From positions 62,001-126,000 of the forward strand of contig JAGBNK010000018.1 in NCBI GenBank assembly GCA_017634455.1: a stretch of 64,000 nucleotides of DNA, read 5' to 3'. Positions 17,265 through 27,074 of the stretch are shown here, in pieces. A program made the translations under genes and the position numbers. The DNA comes from Lachnospiraceae bacterium. GTDB taxonomy: Bacteria; Bacillota; Clostridia; Lachnospirales; Lachnospiraceae. Every line of letters starts with the position of its first letter. Position 1 is the stretch's first letter. The notes under the pieces were generated by a model. The model had not been told where the DNA came from. It saw nothing but the letters and a program-made list of their open reading frames with translations, and ran no database searches.

Positions 17265-17283
17265 TATTTGAAAGCATAAATAT

Positions 17284-17316
17284 AGCTTCCGGGAAGATTT
17301 TCCTGGAAGCTTTTTT
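17284..17316 (+). terminator. Rho-independent terminator of pgi
   Basis: A 12-base stem with one G-T pair (17284-17295 with 17300-17311), a four-base loop and six T residues. Confidence 0.9.
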
Positions 17317-17319
17317 ACT

Positions 17320-17348
17320 CTATAGGAAATGCTTCGCATTTCCTATAG
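17320..17348. repeat. Perfect 13-base inverted repeat over the 3' end of a gene
   Basis: Arms 17320-17332 and 17336-17348 with a TTC loop; the minus-strand stop codon is inside. It lies directly after the pgi terminator. There is no T tract on the minus side, so it may protect the 3' end of the message or act as a second barrier for transcription leaving pgi. Confidence 0.6.
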
Positions 17349-17646
17349 ATTTGATTATCCTATGAATCATTCCTAAGGTTATGGTGAGAAGCATTCCTGC
17401 AAATCCAGTTGCAATAATGCCCATAATCATCTCTCCAATTAATAGGACTATGGGAGTGCTGGAGAAATATCCTGCCTTATAGGAATTGTGGCATAGAATT
17501 ATAAACCCCAGGAGAGCTGCTCCGTATGAGATAATATAGATGATGTCTGGTATGCTGGCGAGATAGATTGCAATCTTGTTGGAAGAGCTGCTGGAATCTG
17601 CCTGATAGTTTTGTACTTCTTCTGTGTTTTTATCCTGGAATGCCAT
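17320..17646 (-). CDS. Small membrane protein, unknown function
   Basis: 108 residues from ATG at 17646. A Ser/Gln-rich polar N-terminus of about 25 residues precedes two hydrophobic segments (about 28-52 and 65-95). The start is uncertain: only a weak purine stretch (AGAAAG) lies upstream, and the frame stays open to 17742. The last eight codons and the stop lie in a perfect 13-base palindrome. No homologue was recognised. It is divergent from plsC and convergent with pgi. Confidence 0.55.
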   Translation of the reverse strand: MAFQDKNTEEVQNYQADSSSSSNKIAIYLASIPDIIYIISYGAALLGFIILCHNSYKAGYFSSTPIVLLIGEMIMGIIATGFAGMLLTITLGMIHRIIKSIGNAKHFL

Positions 17647-17799
17647 AGGCTTTGCAATTCTTTCTATAATATATGCTTTATACTTTATGGGATGAAAATA
17701 GCATTTTTTTTGGAAAATGTAAATGATATAGTTTATAATCATTTTAAAGTAAAGAAGACCTGGGCAAATTTTAGAAGACTGGGCTTTGGAGGGATTATT

Positions 17800-18525
17800 A
17801 TGGTTAGATCGATTTTGGCAGTGTTATATCTGCTTCTATATCTGGTGTTAGGATTGCCAGTGCTTGGCTTGCTGCATCTATATAGCAAGGTCAGTGTCAA
17901 GAGAGCAGAGGACCTGACGGGTAAAATAGTTCGCTGGGGATTGAGCTGTATTACAGCTATTAGTGGCGCCGAAGTGGAAGTGCTTGGCCTGAAAAATATT
18001 CCAAAGGATACAGCAGTGCTTTATATAGGAAATCATAGATCAATTTTTGATGTGATTATTTCTTATCCATATACTGTGGAAAGAACTGGTTTTATTGCCA
18101 AGAATAATCTAGAGAAAGTGCCGATTCTCCCTATTTGGATGAATAGAATGCACTGCCTGTTTTTGGATAGAGACAATCCGAGAGATGGACTTAGAGTGGT
18201 TTTGCAGGCTATAGATTATATTAAGTCTGGCATCTCTGTATTTGTATTCCCGGAGGGTACCAGAACCAAAACAGGAGCTATGGCTCCTTTCAAAGAGGGC
18301 ACATTTAAAATGGCAACCAAAACAGGATGCCCTATTATTCCAGTGGCATTTACAAATACAGACCAATTGTTTGAGAGGCATTTTCCATTTATAAAGCCAA
18401 CCAAGGTGATTGTGCATTTTGGAAAACCTATAATGCCGGATGATATTGAGGACAAGAAGCGTGCCGGAGCACAGACACAGGCTGTGATTCAACAGATGCT
18501 CCTTGAGGACGAGAGATTGCTGTAA
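17800..18525 (+). CDS. plsC: 1-acyl-sn-glycerol-3-phosphate acyltransferase
   Basis: 241 residues from ATG at 17800, chosen because GGAGGG lies six bases upstream; the open frame extends to 17611 but overlaps the divergent gene. One N-terminal membrane segment (about 3-22) is followed by acyltransferase motif I NHRSIFD (HX4D, near residue 78), FLDRDNPRDG and motif III VFPEGTRTKTG. It transfers an acyl chain to lysophosphatidic acid to make phosphatidic acid at the inner membrane face. It is followed by veg under a separate promoter. Confidence 0.93.
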   Translation: MVRSILAVLYLLLYLVLGLPVLGLLHLYSKVSVKRAEDLTGKIVRWGLSCITAISGAEVEVLGLKNIPKDTAVLYIGNHRSIFDVIISYPYTVERTGFIAKNNLEKVPILPIWMNRMHCLFLDRDNPRDGLRVVLQAIDYIKSGISVFVFPEGTRTKTGAMAPFKEGTFKMATKTGCPIIPVAFTNTDQLFERHFPFIKPTKVIVHFGKPIMPDDIEDKKRAGAQTQAVIQQMLLEDERLL

Positions 18526-18559
18526 TACGCTGTGGTGCTTTACTACAATAAAGGAAAAC

Positions 18560-18588
18560 TTGAAAAGTTCTTCAAAGTATGGTAAACT
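18560..18588 (+). promoter_or_regulatory. Promoter of veg
   Basis: -35 TTGAAA (18560-18565), a 17-base spacer, -10 TAAACT (18583-18588) with an upstream TGG giving an extended -10. A small five-base-stem hairpin (18600-18614) sits in the leader just before AGGAGGT. Confidence 0.6.
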
Positions 18589-18636
18589 ACTTTCGATGCA
18601 TCGGCTTGACCGATAGCGCTAGGAGGTATATTGTTC

Positions 18637-18882
18637 ATGGAACATTCAGACGTAAATAAAGTACGTGCATCAGTACAGCAACAGTGTGGCAGCAGAGTAG
18701 TTATCCAGTTGGATAAGGGGCGTAATAAGATTGACATACAGGAAGGTGTCATTCAGGAAGCGTATCCAAGTGTTTTCACTATATTGACAGAAGATACTGA
18801 GGACAGACCTTCTCAGCTTCTTTCATTTAGTTATACTGATATTATTACCAAAGAGATTCGCATGAAACTTTGCGAAGCATAA
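18637..18882 (+). CDS. veg: Veg family protein
   Basis: 81 residues from ATG at 18637. AGGAGGT ends nine bases earlier, while the in-frame TTG at 18631 is only three bases from it. The sequence GSRVVIQLDKGRNKIDIQEGVIQEAYPSVF is the characteristic core of Veg, a small SH3-like protein conserved in Firmicutes that influences biofilm matrix expression in Bacillus and is highly expressed during growth. Monocistronic, with its own promoter and terminator. Confidence 0.92.
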   Translation: MEHSDVNKVRASVQQQCGSRVVIQLDKGRNKIDIQEGVIQEAYPSVFTILTEDTEDRPSQLLSFSYTDIITKEIRMKLCEA

Positions 18883-18907
18883 AATTGAATATGAATTAGA
18901 TGTGATT

Positions 18908-18933
18908 ATCGCCATCTTCGGATGGCGATTTTT
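18908..18933 (+). terminator. Rho-independent terminator of veg
   Basis: A nine-base perfect stem (18908-18916 with 18921-18929) with a TTCG tetraloop and T run. Confidence 0.93.
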
Positions 18934-19107
18934 CATTTGTAAAATGCTTTTACTCCCATGGGTAATAGGGGATAAAACACAACATATAGATATATTTGAA
19001 AAAATATATTAAAATTTTAACTAAAAAAGGTAAAGTATTAAACTGTATTGTCCGATAGAAAATCTATAAATATATTTATGCCCTTTTTTAGGGGCGGACT
19101 ATGGATA

Positions 19108-19146
19108 ATATTTAATAGAAAAACATACAATATATTTAATAGAAAA
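19108..19146. repeat. Pair of 15-base direct repeats in the leader of the giant surface gene
   Basis: ATATTTAATAGAAAA occurs at 19108-19122 and 19132-19146, 24 bases apart, and a shorter GATAGAAAA lies at 19054-19062. They sit 90-180 bases before the start codon. The rest of the gap (18934-19233) is AT-rich and shows no clear promoter pair. Confidence 0.5.
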
Positions 19147-19233
19147 TGCGCCAATATGGTGCGACGAAAAAAATATAAGGACTTGAAATCGTTTGATAAT
19201 CAGGGTACAGACGAAAGGAATAAAGGTGTTTCT

Positions 19234-22200
19234 ATGAGACAGAATACAAGATTGAAAAGTAGAATTGAGGCGTTGGTGTTAGCTGCCGTTATGGTGGTTA
19301 CAACAATATTTGCCGGACAGAGAATTCAAGCCAGTTACATGGGAGTGGGAGATGACGCATCTTCTTATGTATCAAGTGGCGGTTCTATTGCTCAGGTATG
19401 TACATCCAATGCTGCCAATTACGAGACGGTGACAGGTGGTAGCTTCAAGTTACTGCTGACAGAGGGTCAGACAGTCAACTATACTATTTCTTTATACCAG
19501 AATCTTACGGATACATCTAATCCAACCAGTGGCGAGAGAGTATGCGATATTAATAACACAGTGCCTGTTACAGGAACAGGAGAGACACGAATTGACTTTA
19601 GTGTTCCTACAACTATAACGGTTGCCAAGGGAGAGACCTTCTCAGTTGTTATTACCCTCACAAGTTCAACTGGTGTTATTTCATATTATAAGAGTACCGA
19701 TGCATCTGCCGGAGTAGGATTCGAGAAGGAAGCCTCAGGGGGATGGTACAACAGAGGAGTAAGTGTATTTGATGTAAATACAACTCCTACAGATTCCGTA
19801 TCAGATATTACAGCTGTAACCCTGAATCATTCAGCTGTATACTTTGATGCAGACGAAGATGCAACAGAGACATTGGTTGCTACCCTGACTCCAGCCTACA
19901 TGAGAACGGTAGAATTCGCAGTTACTTCTGGAAGCAGTGCCATTGTTGAACAGGCAAGCGGTGTTGTACAGAAGGCTCCATCCAATACAACTGGTAAGTC
20001 AGTTGTTACAGCTACAGCTGGTGGAAAGTCGGCTTCTGCTGATATCTATGTAATTAAGTCCGAATTAGCTCAGACAGCTTATACTTATGATGGAACAGAG
20101 AAGAAGCCTGCGGTTACAGTCACTTGTGATTCGGCTCTTACATTGGGAAATGATTATACAGTAGATTATTATGATTGCACCAACATGGGAACAGCTCGTG
20201 CGGTTGTTACAGGAAAGGGTGCTTACGCAGGATATACCAAGACTTTGGAATATACAATTGGTGCTGCGACTTTTGATCAGGCAACTGTGGATGCTGCAAC
20301 CTTTGGAATTGATATTAGTTCAGGAACAGTTACATCAGCAATTGTAGGAAGCCTTACAATGGATGTTGATTTTGTAGCTTCTGCTATTCAGACAGGAGTT
20401 AGCGCAGGTGGAAATCCTGTATATCAGATTACTGTAACGGGAATTGGCAACTACGCTGGAACAGAACTTACAAGAACTAATTATGAAGTGACTGCAAGCT
20501 CTACAAGTGCTATTGATATTTCTACAGTAGTGGATGTAGTTCTTCCATATACTAATATTGCTTTTGACGGAAGTCAGAAGAAGCCAACAGTTACTTATAT
20601 TTCAAAATATGATGGCGAGACAGAAATTGCTAATTTCAAGGACAATGTGAAATTATCTTACGGCGAAAATATCAAGGCTGGTAAGGGAACGGTAACAATA
20701 ACTGGTGATTCAACCAAGGGTTACACAGGAAGCATTACCAAGGAATTCACAATTGATAAGCGCAAGATTGCATCTGTAGATGTATCTGTAACAGATGCAG
20801 ATGGCAATATTATTCCAACAGATGGAAGTGGTAAGTTCGTACACACTTGTTCGGCTATTACACCAAATGTATCTCTTAGCATTGATAATGGAGATGGTAC
20901 ATCATACAATCTTGTGGCTGGAACAGATTACGAAGTTGATTATGTAAATAACAAGAATATTTCTCGTAGAATGATGGTTGTTCTCACAGGTAAGGGCAAC
21001 TTCAAAGGCGAGAACGAATTATATTTCTCAATCATTGGAGATTTCGAGAAGGATCCAATGGTAGCTGTAGGTGGAACTTCAGCAGTTGCGTTAAATGATA
21101 AGGTGGCTGCATCAAACTATTCTACAGTATACTCTGGCGCTAACCAGACCCCAGGCGTAGTAATTGAGATGGGCAATGTGGAGCTTGAAGAGGGAGAAGA
21201 TTATTCTCTCAGCTATTCTGCTAACAAGGATGCAGGTGTTGCTGAAATCGCAGTTACTGGACTTGGAATTTATGCAGGCAAGAGCTTTAAGACAACATTT
21301 AAAATCACACCAAAGAATATGACTGGTTCTCTCTCAATTTACAGAGAGACAAGAACATTTACCGGGGCAGAAATCACACTTCCAGCATCAGAGATCACAG
21401 TTGTCTCTGGCGGCAAGAAATTAACCAACGGTGTTGATTATGAGATTACATATGACAACAATGTAAATGTGGGTGATGCTACAGTTACAGCAACTGGTAT
21501 GGGAAATTATCAGGGTACATTGACATCTACATTCCCGATATCACCTCTAGATATTACAGGAAATGAAGATGTGACTGTAGAGCTTGATAAGACAGTATTT
21601 GAATATACTGGAAATCAGGTTAAGCCAACAGTTACTGTGAAATATCAGGGTAATGTGCTGAGAGAAAATGTAGATTATACATTGGGATTCACAGACAACA
21701 TTATGGTAGGTAGCGCTACTGCTACAGTTACTGGTAAGGGTAATTTAACAGGAACCAAGACTGCTAATTATGAGATTACTCCAAAGGGATTCGCTGGATT
21801 GACATTTACAATTGGCGGAGAGGCGGTAACATTTGATGGAGTAAATTATACTACTGCTTATGAAGCTACATACACTGGCTATGATATTAAGCCTGAGATT
21901 GTAGTATATGATGGCAATACCAAGATATATGCTATCCAAAGCTACCTGGTATCTTATGCCCACAATGTAAAGGCAGGAGAGGCTACCGTTACAATTGACG
22001 GTGTGGGCGTGTACAAGAATGCACAGGCTGTTATAAACTTTAAAATTAATCCAAAGGATATCAACGACGAGTCTATTGAAGTTCTGTCAAATGGAACAGA
22101 GAAGAAGACTGTTGATGGCAAGACATATACAGTACCTAAACTTGTAATTAATGATAATTCTCTTGCAATTAAGAAGCTGAAGGTTGATGAGTCTTACACA

Positions 22201-25200
22201 ATTAATGTGGGAGACGAGGCTATGACTTCCGGTGAGGGCAAGATTGCAACTGTTGCTGGTATGGGCAACTATACTGGTACAAGAGAGTGGGAATATACAA
22301 TTGGTAGCCCAATTACTAATGCTGCATATACAGTTGCTGATCCATATACTCATGAAGCATACGGATCAACTGCAGAGGGAACCTTCTACATTGATTACAT
22401 TGGAAATGAGAGACCTGAAATCAAGCTTACACTTTCTAATGGAACTGTAGAGCTGACTGAGGGCGTAGATTACGATATTACATATTACTCAGATACATTT
22501 AACAGCTCTGCTGATGCTGATACGTATAATACCAAGGGTACAATCAACAAGATCAGTGCGACAGTTACTGGTAAGGGCGATTACTATGGCTCATTTGTAA
22601 TTGATTACAGAATTCAGCCGGTATCATTTGAAAACACATCCAAGACATTTGATGTGACTGAAGCTAATAACTTCAAGAAAACATTTGACGGAAACCCACT
22701 GGTTCCAAATCCAACTATTGTATACGACACAATGACACTAACCAAAGGTGTAGATTACAAGGTTGAGCCGGAAAATGTTGGACCAAATGTTGGTACTTAT
22801 ACAGTTACAATTACTGGAATCGGCAACTATTTCGGCTCAATGTCCAAGACTTATACAATTGAGCAGGCTGATTTGACAGAATATACAATCAGCAATATAG
22901 AAGATCAGATTTATACAGGCAAGAAGATTGCTCCATCTATTACAGTATCAAAGGGCGGAGTTGCACTTGTTCTGGATAAGGATTATGAGGTTGCTTACAA
23001 CAACAACATAAATGTAGGCGAGGATACTGCGGAGGTAGTTGTTACTGGAAAGGGCAATTATTCCGGCACACTTACCAAGAACTTCAGCATCGTCACAAGA
23101 GATATTACTAATAACAGTAAGCTGACCTTCAGCCCAATTGATAATCAGACATATACAGGTTATGATATAACACCTGATATTACAGTATTCTATGATGGCA
23201 GACAGCTTGTGAAGGATACTGATTATGAGATTGTAAACTATGTAAATAATAAAACTGTAGGTGAGGCTACAGTAAATATTCAGGGTAAGGGAACCTTCAG
23301 TGGAACTGCAAGTACTAAGTTCAAGATTGTAGGTGATATTACCAACGGATCCCTCTTCACAGTGGAAGCATCAACCAATGTATACAATGCAACATTAGGT
23401 GCAGATGGCAAGATGAATGTAACTGGCCTGGACAAGAACAAGTTCAAGGTATATTACAATGATGTGACTACCGGAGATAAGACAACAGCTACAGTTCCAG
23501 CTGCTAATTACTCTATTGCTTACATTTGTGAGTATCCTGGAGTATGTGCTGTGTCTGTAATTGGAAATGATTATCTCACAGGTACAACAAGCTACAATGT
23601 AGATGTAAGAGGTAATTTGAATGATGCCAAGGTTATTGGCTTGAGAGATTACTATGATTACAATGGAACTGCAATTAAGCCAACAAACTTCGTTGTGACA
23701 TATAACGGCAATGTACTTACAAGAGGAACAGATTACGCAGTTGAATATGGTGAGAATGACAGTATTGGTTCAGCATCTGGATCTATCGTATTAAAGGATG
23801 CATCTAATACATATTTCACAGGTTCTAAGACTGTGACATTTCCAATCAAGTATGATTTGGCCAATGTAGTTATATCTGGTGTGGATCCAAGCTATCCATA
23901 CACAGGAAGTCAGTATAAGCCAAGTGTGACTGTAACAGGAAGTGACGGAAATCCGGTTCCTTCTGACAAATACAAGATTGAGTACGGCGAGAATATCAAT
24001 GCCGGCAAGGGCAGTGTTACAGTATCACCTGCCACAGGCCAGGAAGATGCGGTAACAGGAAGCAAGACTGTGGAATTTGATATTGTGGGATTGGATATCT
24101 CTGCTTCTACAATTGGTGGAATTGATCCAAGCTACGAATACACAGGAAGCTTGATTACACCTAGTCCAAGCGTAACCCAGGGAGGCAAATCTCTGGTAGA
24201 GGGCAAGGACTACACAGTAAGTTATGCTAACAATATGAATGCAGGAACAGCATCTGTTACTGTGATTGGTAGTGGTAACTACTATGGAACCAAGAGCGTA
24301 AACTTCAACATCTCTGCAGTTGATTTCGCAAATGTTGATTTCAGAGTTGATGATGTGGGATATGCTGGTGGACAGAATGTTGTTCCAAATATTAATGTAT
24401 CTTACAAGGGTCATACATTAACCAAGGATGTAGATTTTGCAGTAACATTTTCAAATAATACTGTAGTTACTGACCACGCTTTGGCAGTATTTACAGCAAT
24501 GGGTTCTAATTATACAGGAAGCAAGACTGTAGAATTCAAGGTTACACAGGTTAACCTTCTTGGAGGAACAGTAAGTCTGGAGAACTCATCACAGGTATAC
24601 ACTGGTGGAGTGATTGTTCCAAAGGTAACAGTTACATGCCCAATCGGTGGAAGCAACGAGACATATACTCTGACAGAACATAATGATTACGAGATTACAT
24701 ACAATGGCTCTGGTTCTATCAAGGATGCTGGAAGCTACAACATTATTGTTACTGGAAAAGGTGGATTCTACAATTCACTTAATACTACATTTGTTGTAGA
24801 TCCTAGACCGGTAGATGATGCAGAATACATCTCTATTGAGGTTCAGCAGGAAAATGATTATACAGGTCAGGCAGTTGAGCCACCTGTTGTTGTAAAGAAT
24901 ATTAAGTTGACAGGCTCTTCACAGACATTGACTGAGGGAGTTGATTATTCTATCGCTTACAAAAATAATGTGAACTCAGCAGGTAAGGATGAGACCCAGG
25001 CTCCAACAGTTACAATTACCGGATTAGGTAATTATGGTGGAACTATCGACAAGACATTTAACATAGGTAAATCAATTCAGAATGCAACTGTAAATATTGC
25101 TCCAAATAGATTTACTTATGATGGTAAGAAACATGTGCCAAGTTCATACAGCGTATACTTAGGCTCAGAACTTCTCAGAGAAGGCAGAGACTACGAATTG

Positions 25201-27060
25201 GTAGATGTGGATGATCCGATAAATGCAGGAACCAAGACATTTGCTGTAAAGGGTATTGGAAATTATTATGGAACCCCTTCCAAGACATATGAAATAGCTC
25301 AGAAATCTGCTAACTTAAGTAAGATTAGAGTTGTATTAGAAGGTCTTGAAAAGGATGAAAATGGTAAGTATTATGCTGTATACAATGGCAGCAGCTTCGA
25401 GCCAACTGTCAAGGTATATGATGATGAGATTTCAACAACAGAGCCATTGACAGAAGACAATTACGCATTTGAATATAACAACAATCACGATGTGAGCACA
25501 GCTGGAAGCAAGGCAAATGTTACTATACATTTGAAGGGCAATTATGCAGTTGGTGCGGATACCAAGGTATGTGAGTTTGAAATTAGACCAAGAGATATAA
25601 CTGGTCAGTTCGAGATTAACTTCGCTGAGGACAGAATTCCTTATACAGGCAATGAGATTGTTCCAGTATTTACAGTTGATTACAACGATGGAGTAAATCC
25701 TACAGTAACTCTTGAGTCAACAGATTATGAACTTACTCTTACCAACAATGTAAATGCAGGCTTTGCTACAGCCAAGGTTACAGGTGTTGGCAATTATGTA
25801 GGTGAAGTTGAGAAAGACTTCATCATATATGCAAACCTGGCAGATGCTGAGGTAAATATTCCAACTCAGTTCTATACTGGTGAGGCAATTAATCCTCCAG
25901 TGACAGTGATCTGCGGTGGTAATACTTTGGTTCAGGATGTAGACTTCGAGGCTACTTATAATGAGAGCGAAACTCAGGGCGTGGCTACAATCACTCCTGT
26001 TAGTCAGTTCTACACTGGTAGCACAGCAGCTACATATGATATAGGATTTGACCCAGCACTTTTGATTGTATCTGGCTATGCAAATGAGATTGTATATACT
26101 GGCAAGGCAATTACTCCAGACTTTGTTGTGACAATGCCAAATGGTCAGGAAGTAAATTACGATCCAAAGAATGTGGTTTACACAGATGCAAAGGGTGGAC
26201 ATGACAATGTAAATGTTGGCGCTATAACAGTTACTATTCCTTTGGATATCAAGGGTCAGGAAGAAATCCTCACAGTGAACTTTGCGATTGTTCCAAAGAA
26301 TATAAATGACTGCCAGGTTACACAGCTGATGAACAATACATATACAGGTTCGCCATTGAATCCACCTGTAACTATTGTGTATAATGATAAGGAATTGACA
26401 TCTGGAAAGGAATTTATTGCAAGCTATAGCAATACAACATTCCCGGGAACAGCAACAGTTGAAGTACAGGGAATTGGTAACTTTACAGGAACCAAGATGC
26501 TTCACTTCAATATTGTAAGTCCAGCGGTGGTATCACTGTCAGCCAAGGCATTGTCCACAAGTTCCATTAATCTGGCTTGGTCTAGATTTGGAGCTCCAAC
26601 TGGATACCAAATCTACTCACAGGATTGCAAGACATTATATGGTACTACAACAGGAAATAATTATGTGGTAGGTGGTTTGAATCCACAGACAGCATACACA
26701 TTCAAGGTTAGATCTTATGTGGTACACGGTGGTGCAACATTCTTTGGACCATGGAAGGAAGTTACTGCAACTACTCAGGTTGCCAAGGTTGCAATGGCAG
26801 GAACTTCAAATATTTCCAAGAAGGCTGTATTGACATGGGGAGCTAATCCTGATGTAGGTGGATATGAAATCTACAGAAGTGATTCTCCAAATGGAAATTA
26901 TAGCAAGGTTGCTGTTATGCCAAATACAGTTACATCTTATACAAATACTGGATTGAAGAGCGGCAAGACATATTACTATATCATCCGCGCTTACAAGAAG
27001 GTAAATGGAGTGTATGTATATGGTTCCTATTCAGATGCTATTGCGATAACAGTGAAATAG
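19234..27060 (+). CDS. Giant secreted repeat protein with two C-terminal fibronectin type III domains
   Basis: 2608 residues from ATG at 19234 (AAAGGTG five bases upstream); the frame is open to a TTG at 19048, but that lacks a ribosome site. A signal peptide (basic start, hydrophobic 12-28, cut near QAS-YMG) is followed by a beta-rich N-terminal region and an Ig-like segment (about 190-272). From about 275 to 2428 run some 26 diverged repeats averaging 83 residues, each of the form YTGxxxxPxVTV, DYxxxYxNNxNxG, VTGxGNYxG, FxI. Two fibronectin type III domains (about 2429-2608) finish the protein. There is no LPXTG-like motif, membrane anchor or choline/SLH domain. It is first in an operon with a sortase 14 bases downstream. 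A role in adhesion or surface-layer building is inferred. Confidence 0.85.
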   Translation: MRQNTRLKSRIEALVLAAVMVVTTIFAGQRIQASYMGVGDDASSYVSSGGSIAQVCTSNAANYETVTGGSFKLLLTEGQTVNYTISLYQNLTDTSNPTSGERVCDINNTVPVTGTGETRIDFSVPTTITVAKGETFSVVITLTSSTGVISYYKSTDASAGVGFEKEASGGWYNRGVSVFDVNTTPTDSVSDITAVTLNHSAVYFDADEDATETLVATLTPAYMRTVEFAVTSGSSAIVEQASGVVQKAPSNTTGKSVVTATAGGKSASADIYVIKSELAQTAYTYDGTEKKPAVTVTCDSALTLGNDYTVDYYDCTNMGTARAVVTGKGAYAGYTKTLEYTIGAATFDQATVDAATFGIDISSGTVTSAIVGSLTMDVDFVASAIQTGVSAGGNPVYQITVTGIGNYAGTELTRTNYEVTASSTSAIDISTVVDVVLPYTNIAFDGSQKKPTVTYISKYDGETEIANFKDNVKLSYGENIKAGKGTVTITGDSTKGYTGSITKEFTIDKRKIASVDVSVTDADGNIIPTDGSGKFVHTCSAITPNVSLSIDNGDGTSYNLVAGTDYEVDYVNNKNISRRMMVVLTGKGNFKGENELYFSIIGDFEKDPMVAVGGTSAVALNDKVAASNYSTVYSGANQTPGVVIEMGNVELEEGEDYSLSYSANKDAGVAEIAVTGLGIYAGKSFKTTFKITPKNMTGSLSIYRETRTFTGAEITLPASEITVVSGGKKLTNGVDYEITYDNNVNVGDATVTATGMGNYQGTLTSTFPISPLDITGNEDVTVELDKTVFEYTGNQVKPTVTVKYQGNVLRENVDYTLGFTDNIMVGSATATVTGKGNLTGTKTANYEITPKGFAGLTFTIGGEAVTFDGVNYTTAYEATYTGYDIKPEIVVYDGNTKIYAIQSYLVSYAHNVKAGEATVTIDGVGVYKNAQAVINFKINPKDINDESIEVLSNGTEKKTVDGKTYTVPKLVINDNSLAIKKLKVDESYTINVGDEAMTSGEGKIATVAGMGNYTGTREWEYTIGSPITNAAYTVADPYTHEAYGSTAEGTFYIDYIGNERPEIKLTLSNGTVELTEGVDYDITYYSDTFNSSADADTYNTKGTINKISATVTGKGDYYGSFVIDYRIQPVSFENTSKTFDVTEANNFKKTFDGNPLVPNPTIVYDTMTLTKGVDYKVEPENVGPNVGTYTVTITGIGNYFGSMSKTYTIEQADLTEYTISNIEDQIYTGKKIAPSITVSKGGVALVLDKDYEVAYNNNINVGEDTAEVVVTGKGNYSGTLTKNFSIVTRDITNNSKLTFSPIDNQTYTGYDITPDITVFYDGRQLVKDTDYEIVNYVNNKTVGEATVNIQGKGTFSGTASTKFKIVGDITNGSLFTVEASTNVYNATLGADGKMNVTGLDKNKFKVYYNDVTTGDKTTATVPAANYSIAYICEYPGVCAVSVIGNDYLTGTTSYNVDVRGNLNDAKVIGLRDYYDYNGTAIKPTNFVVTYNGNVLTRGTDYAVEYGENDSIGSASGSIVLKDASNTYFTGSKTVTFPIKYDLANVVISGVDPSYPYTGSQYKPSVTVTGSDGNPVPSDKYKIEYGENINAGKGSVTVSPATGQEDAVTGSKTVEFDIVGLDISASTIGGIDPSYEYTGSLITPSPSVTQGGKSLVEGKDYTVSYANNMNAGTASVTVIGSGNYYGTKSVNFNISAVDFANVDFRVDDVGYAGGQNVVPNINVSYKGHTLTKDVDFAVTFSNNTVVTDHALAVFTAMGSNYTGSKTVEFKVTQVNLLGGTVSLENSSQVYTGGVIVPKVTVTCPIGGSNETYTLTEHNDYEITYNGSGSIKDAGSYNIIVTGKGGFYNSLNTTFVVDPRPVDDAEYISIEVQQENDYTGQAVEPPVVVKNIKLTGSSQTLTEGVDYSIAYKNNVNSAGKDETQAPTVTITGLGNYGGTIDKTFNIGKSIQNATVNIAPNRFTYDGKKHVPSSYSVYLGSELLREGRDYELVDVDDPINAGTKTFAVKGIGNYYGTPSKTYEIAQKSANLSKIRVVLEGLEKDENGKYYAVYNGSSFEPTVKVYDDEISTTEPLTEDNYAFEYNNNHDVSTAGSKANVTIHLKGNYAVGADTKVCEFEIRPRDITGQFEINFAEDRIPYTGNEIVPVFTVDYNDGVNPTVTLESTDYELTLTNNVNAGFATAKVTGVGNYVGEVEKDFIIYANLADAEVNIPTQFYTGEAINPPVTVICGGNTLVQDVDFEATYNESETQGVATITPVSQFYTGSTAATYDIGFDPALLIVSGYANEIVYTGKAITPDFVVTMPNGQEVNYDPKNVVYTDAKGGHDNVNVGAITVTIPLDIKGQEEILTVNFAIVPKNINDCQVTQLMNNTYTGSPLNPPVTIVYNDKELTSGKEFIASYSNTTFPGTATVEVQGIGNFTGTKMLHFNIVSPAVVSLSAKALSTSSINLAWSRFGAPTGYQIYSQDCKTLYGTTTGNNYVVGGLNPQTAYTFKVRSYVVHGGATFFGPWKEVTATTQVAKVAMAGTSNISKKAVLTWGANPDVGGYEIYRSDSPNGNYSKVAVMPNTVTSYTNTGLKSGKTYYYIIRAYKKVNGVYVYGSYSDAIAITVK

Positions 27061-27074
27061 GAAGATAACATATA

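Noticed and set aside
19048-19233. Upstream extension of the giant gene to a TTG start
   Set aside because: No ribosome site there, and the 62 extra residues would put a signal peptide in the interior; ATG 19234 has AAAGGTG and an N-terminal signal peptide.
25717-26505. 262-residue open frame opposite the giant surface gene
   Set aside because: Cys- and Ile-rich composition typical of an antisense reading of a Thr/Val/Asn-rich repeat gene; no start signal.
26518-27060. LPXTG-type signal at the end of the giant protein
   Set aside because: The sequence ends right after the second Fn3 domain with no motif, hydrophobic stretch or basic tail.
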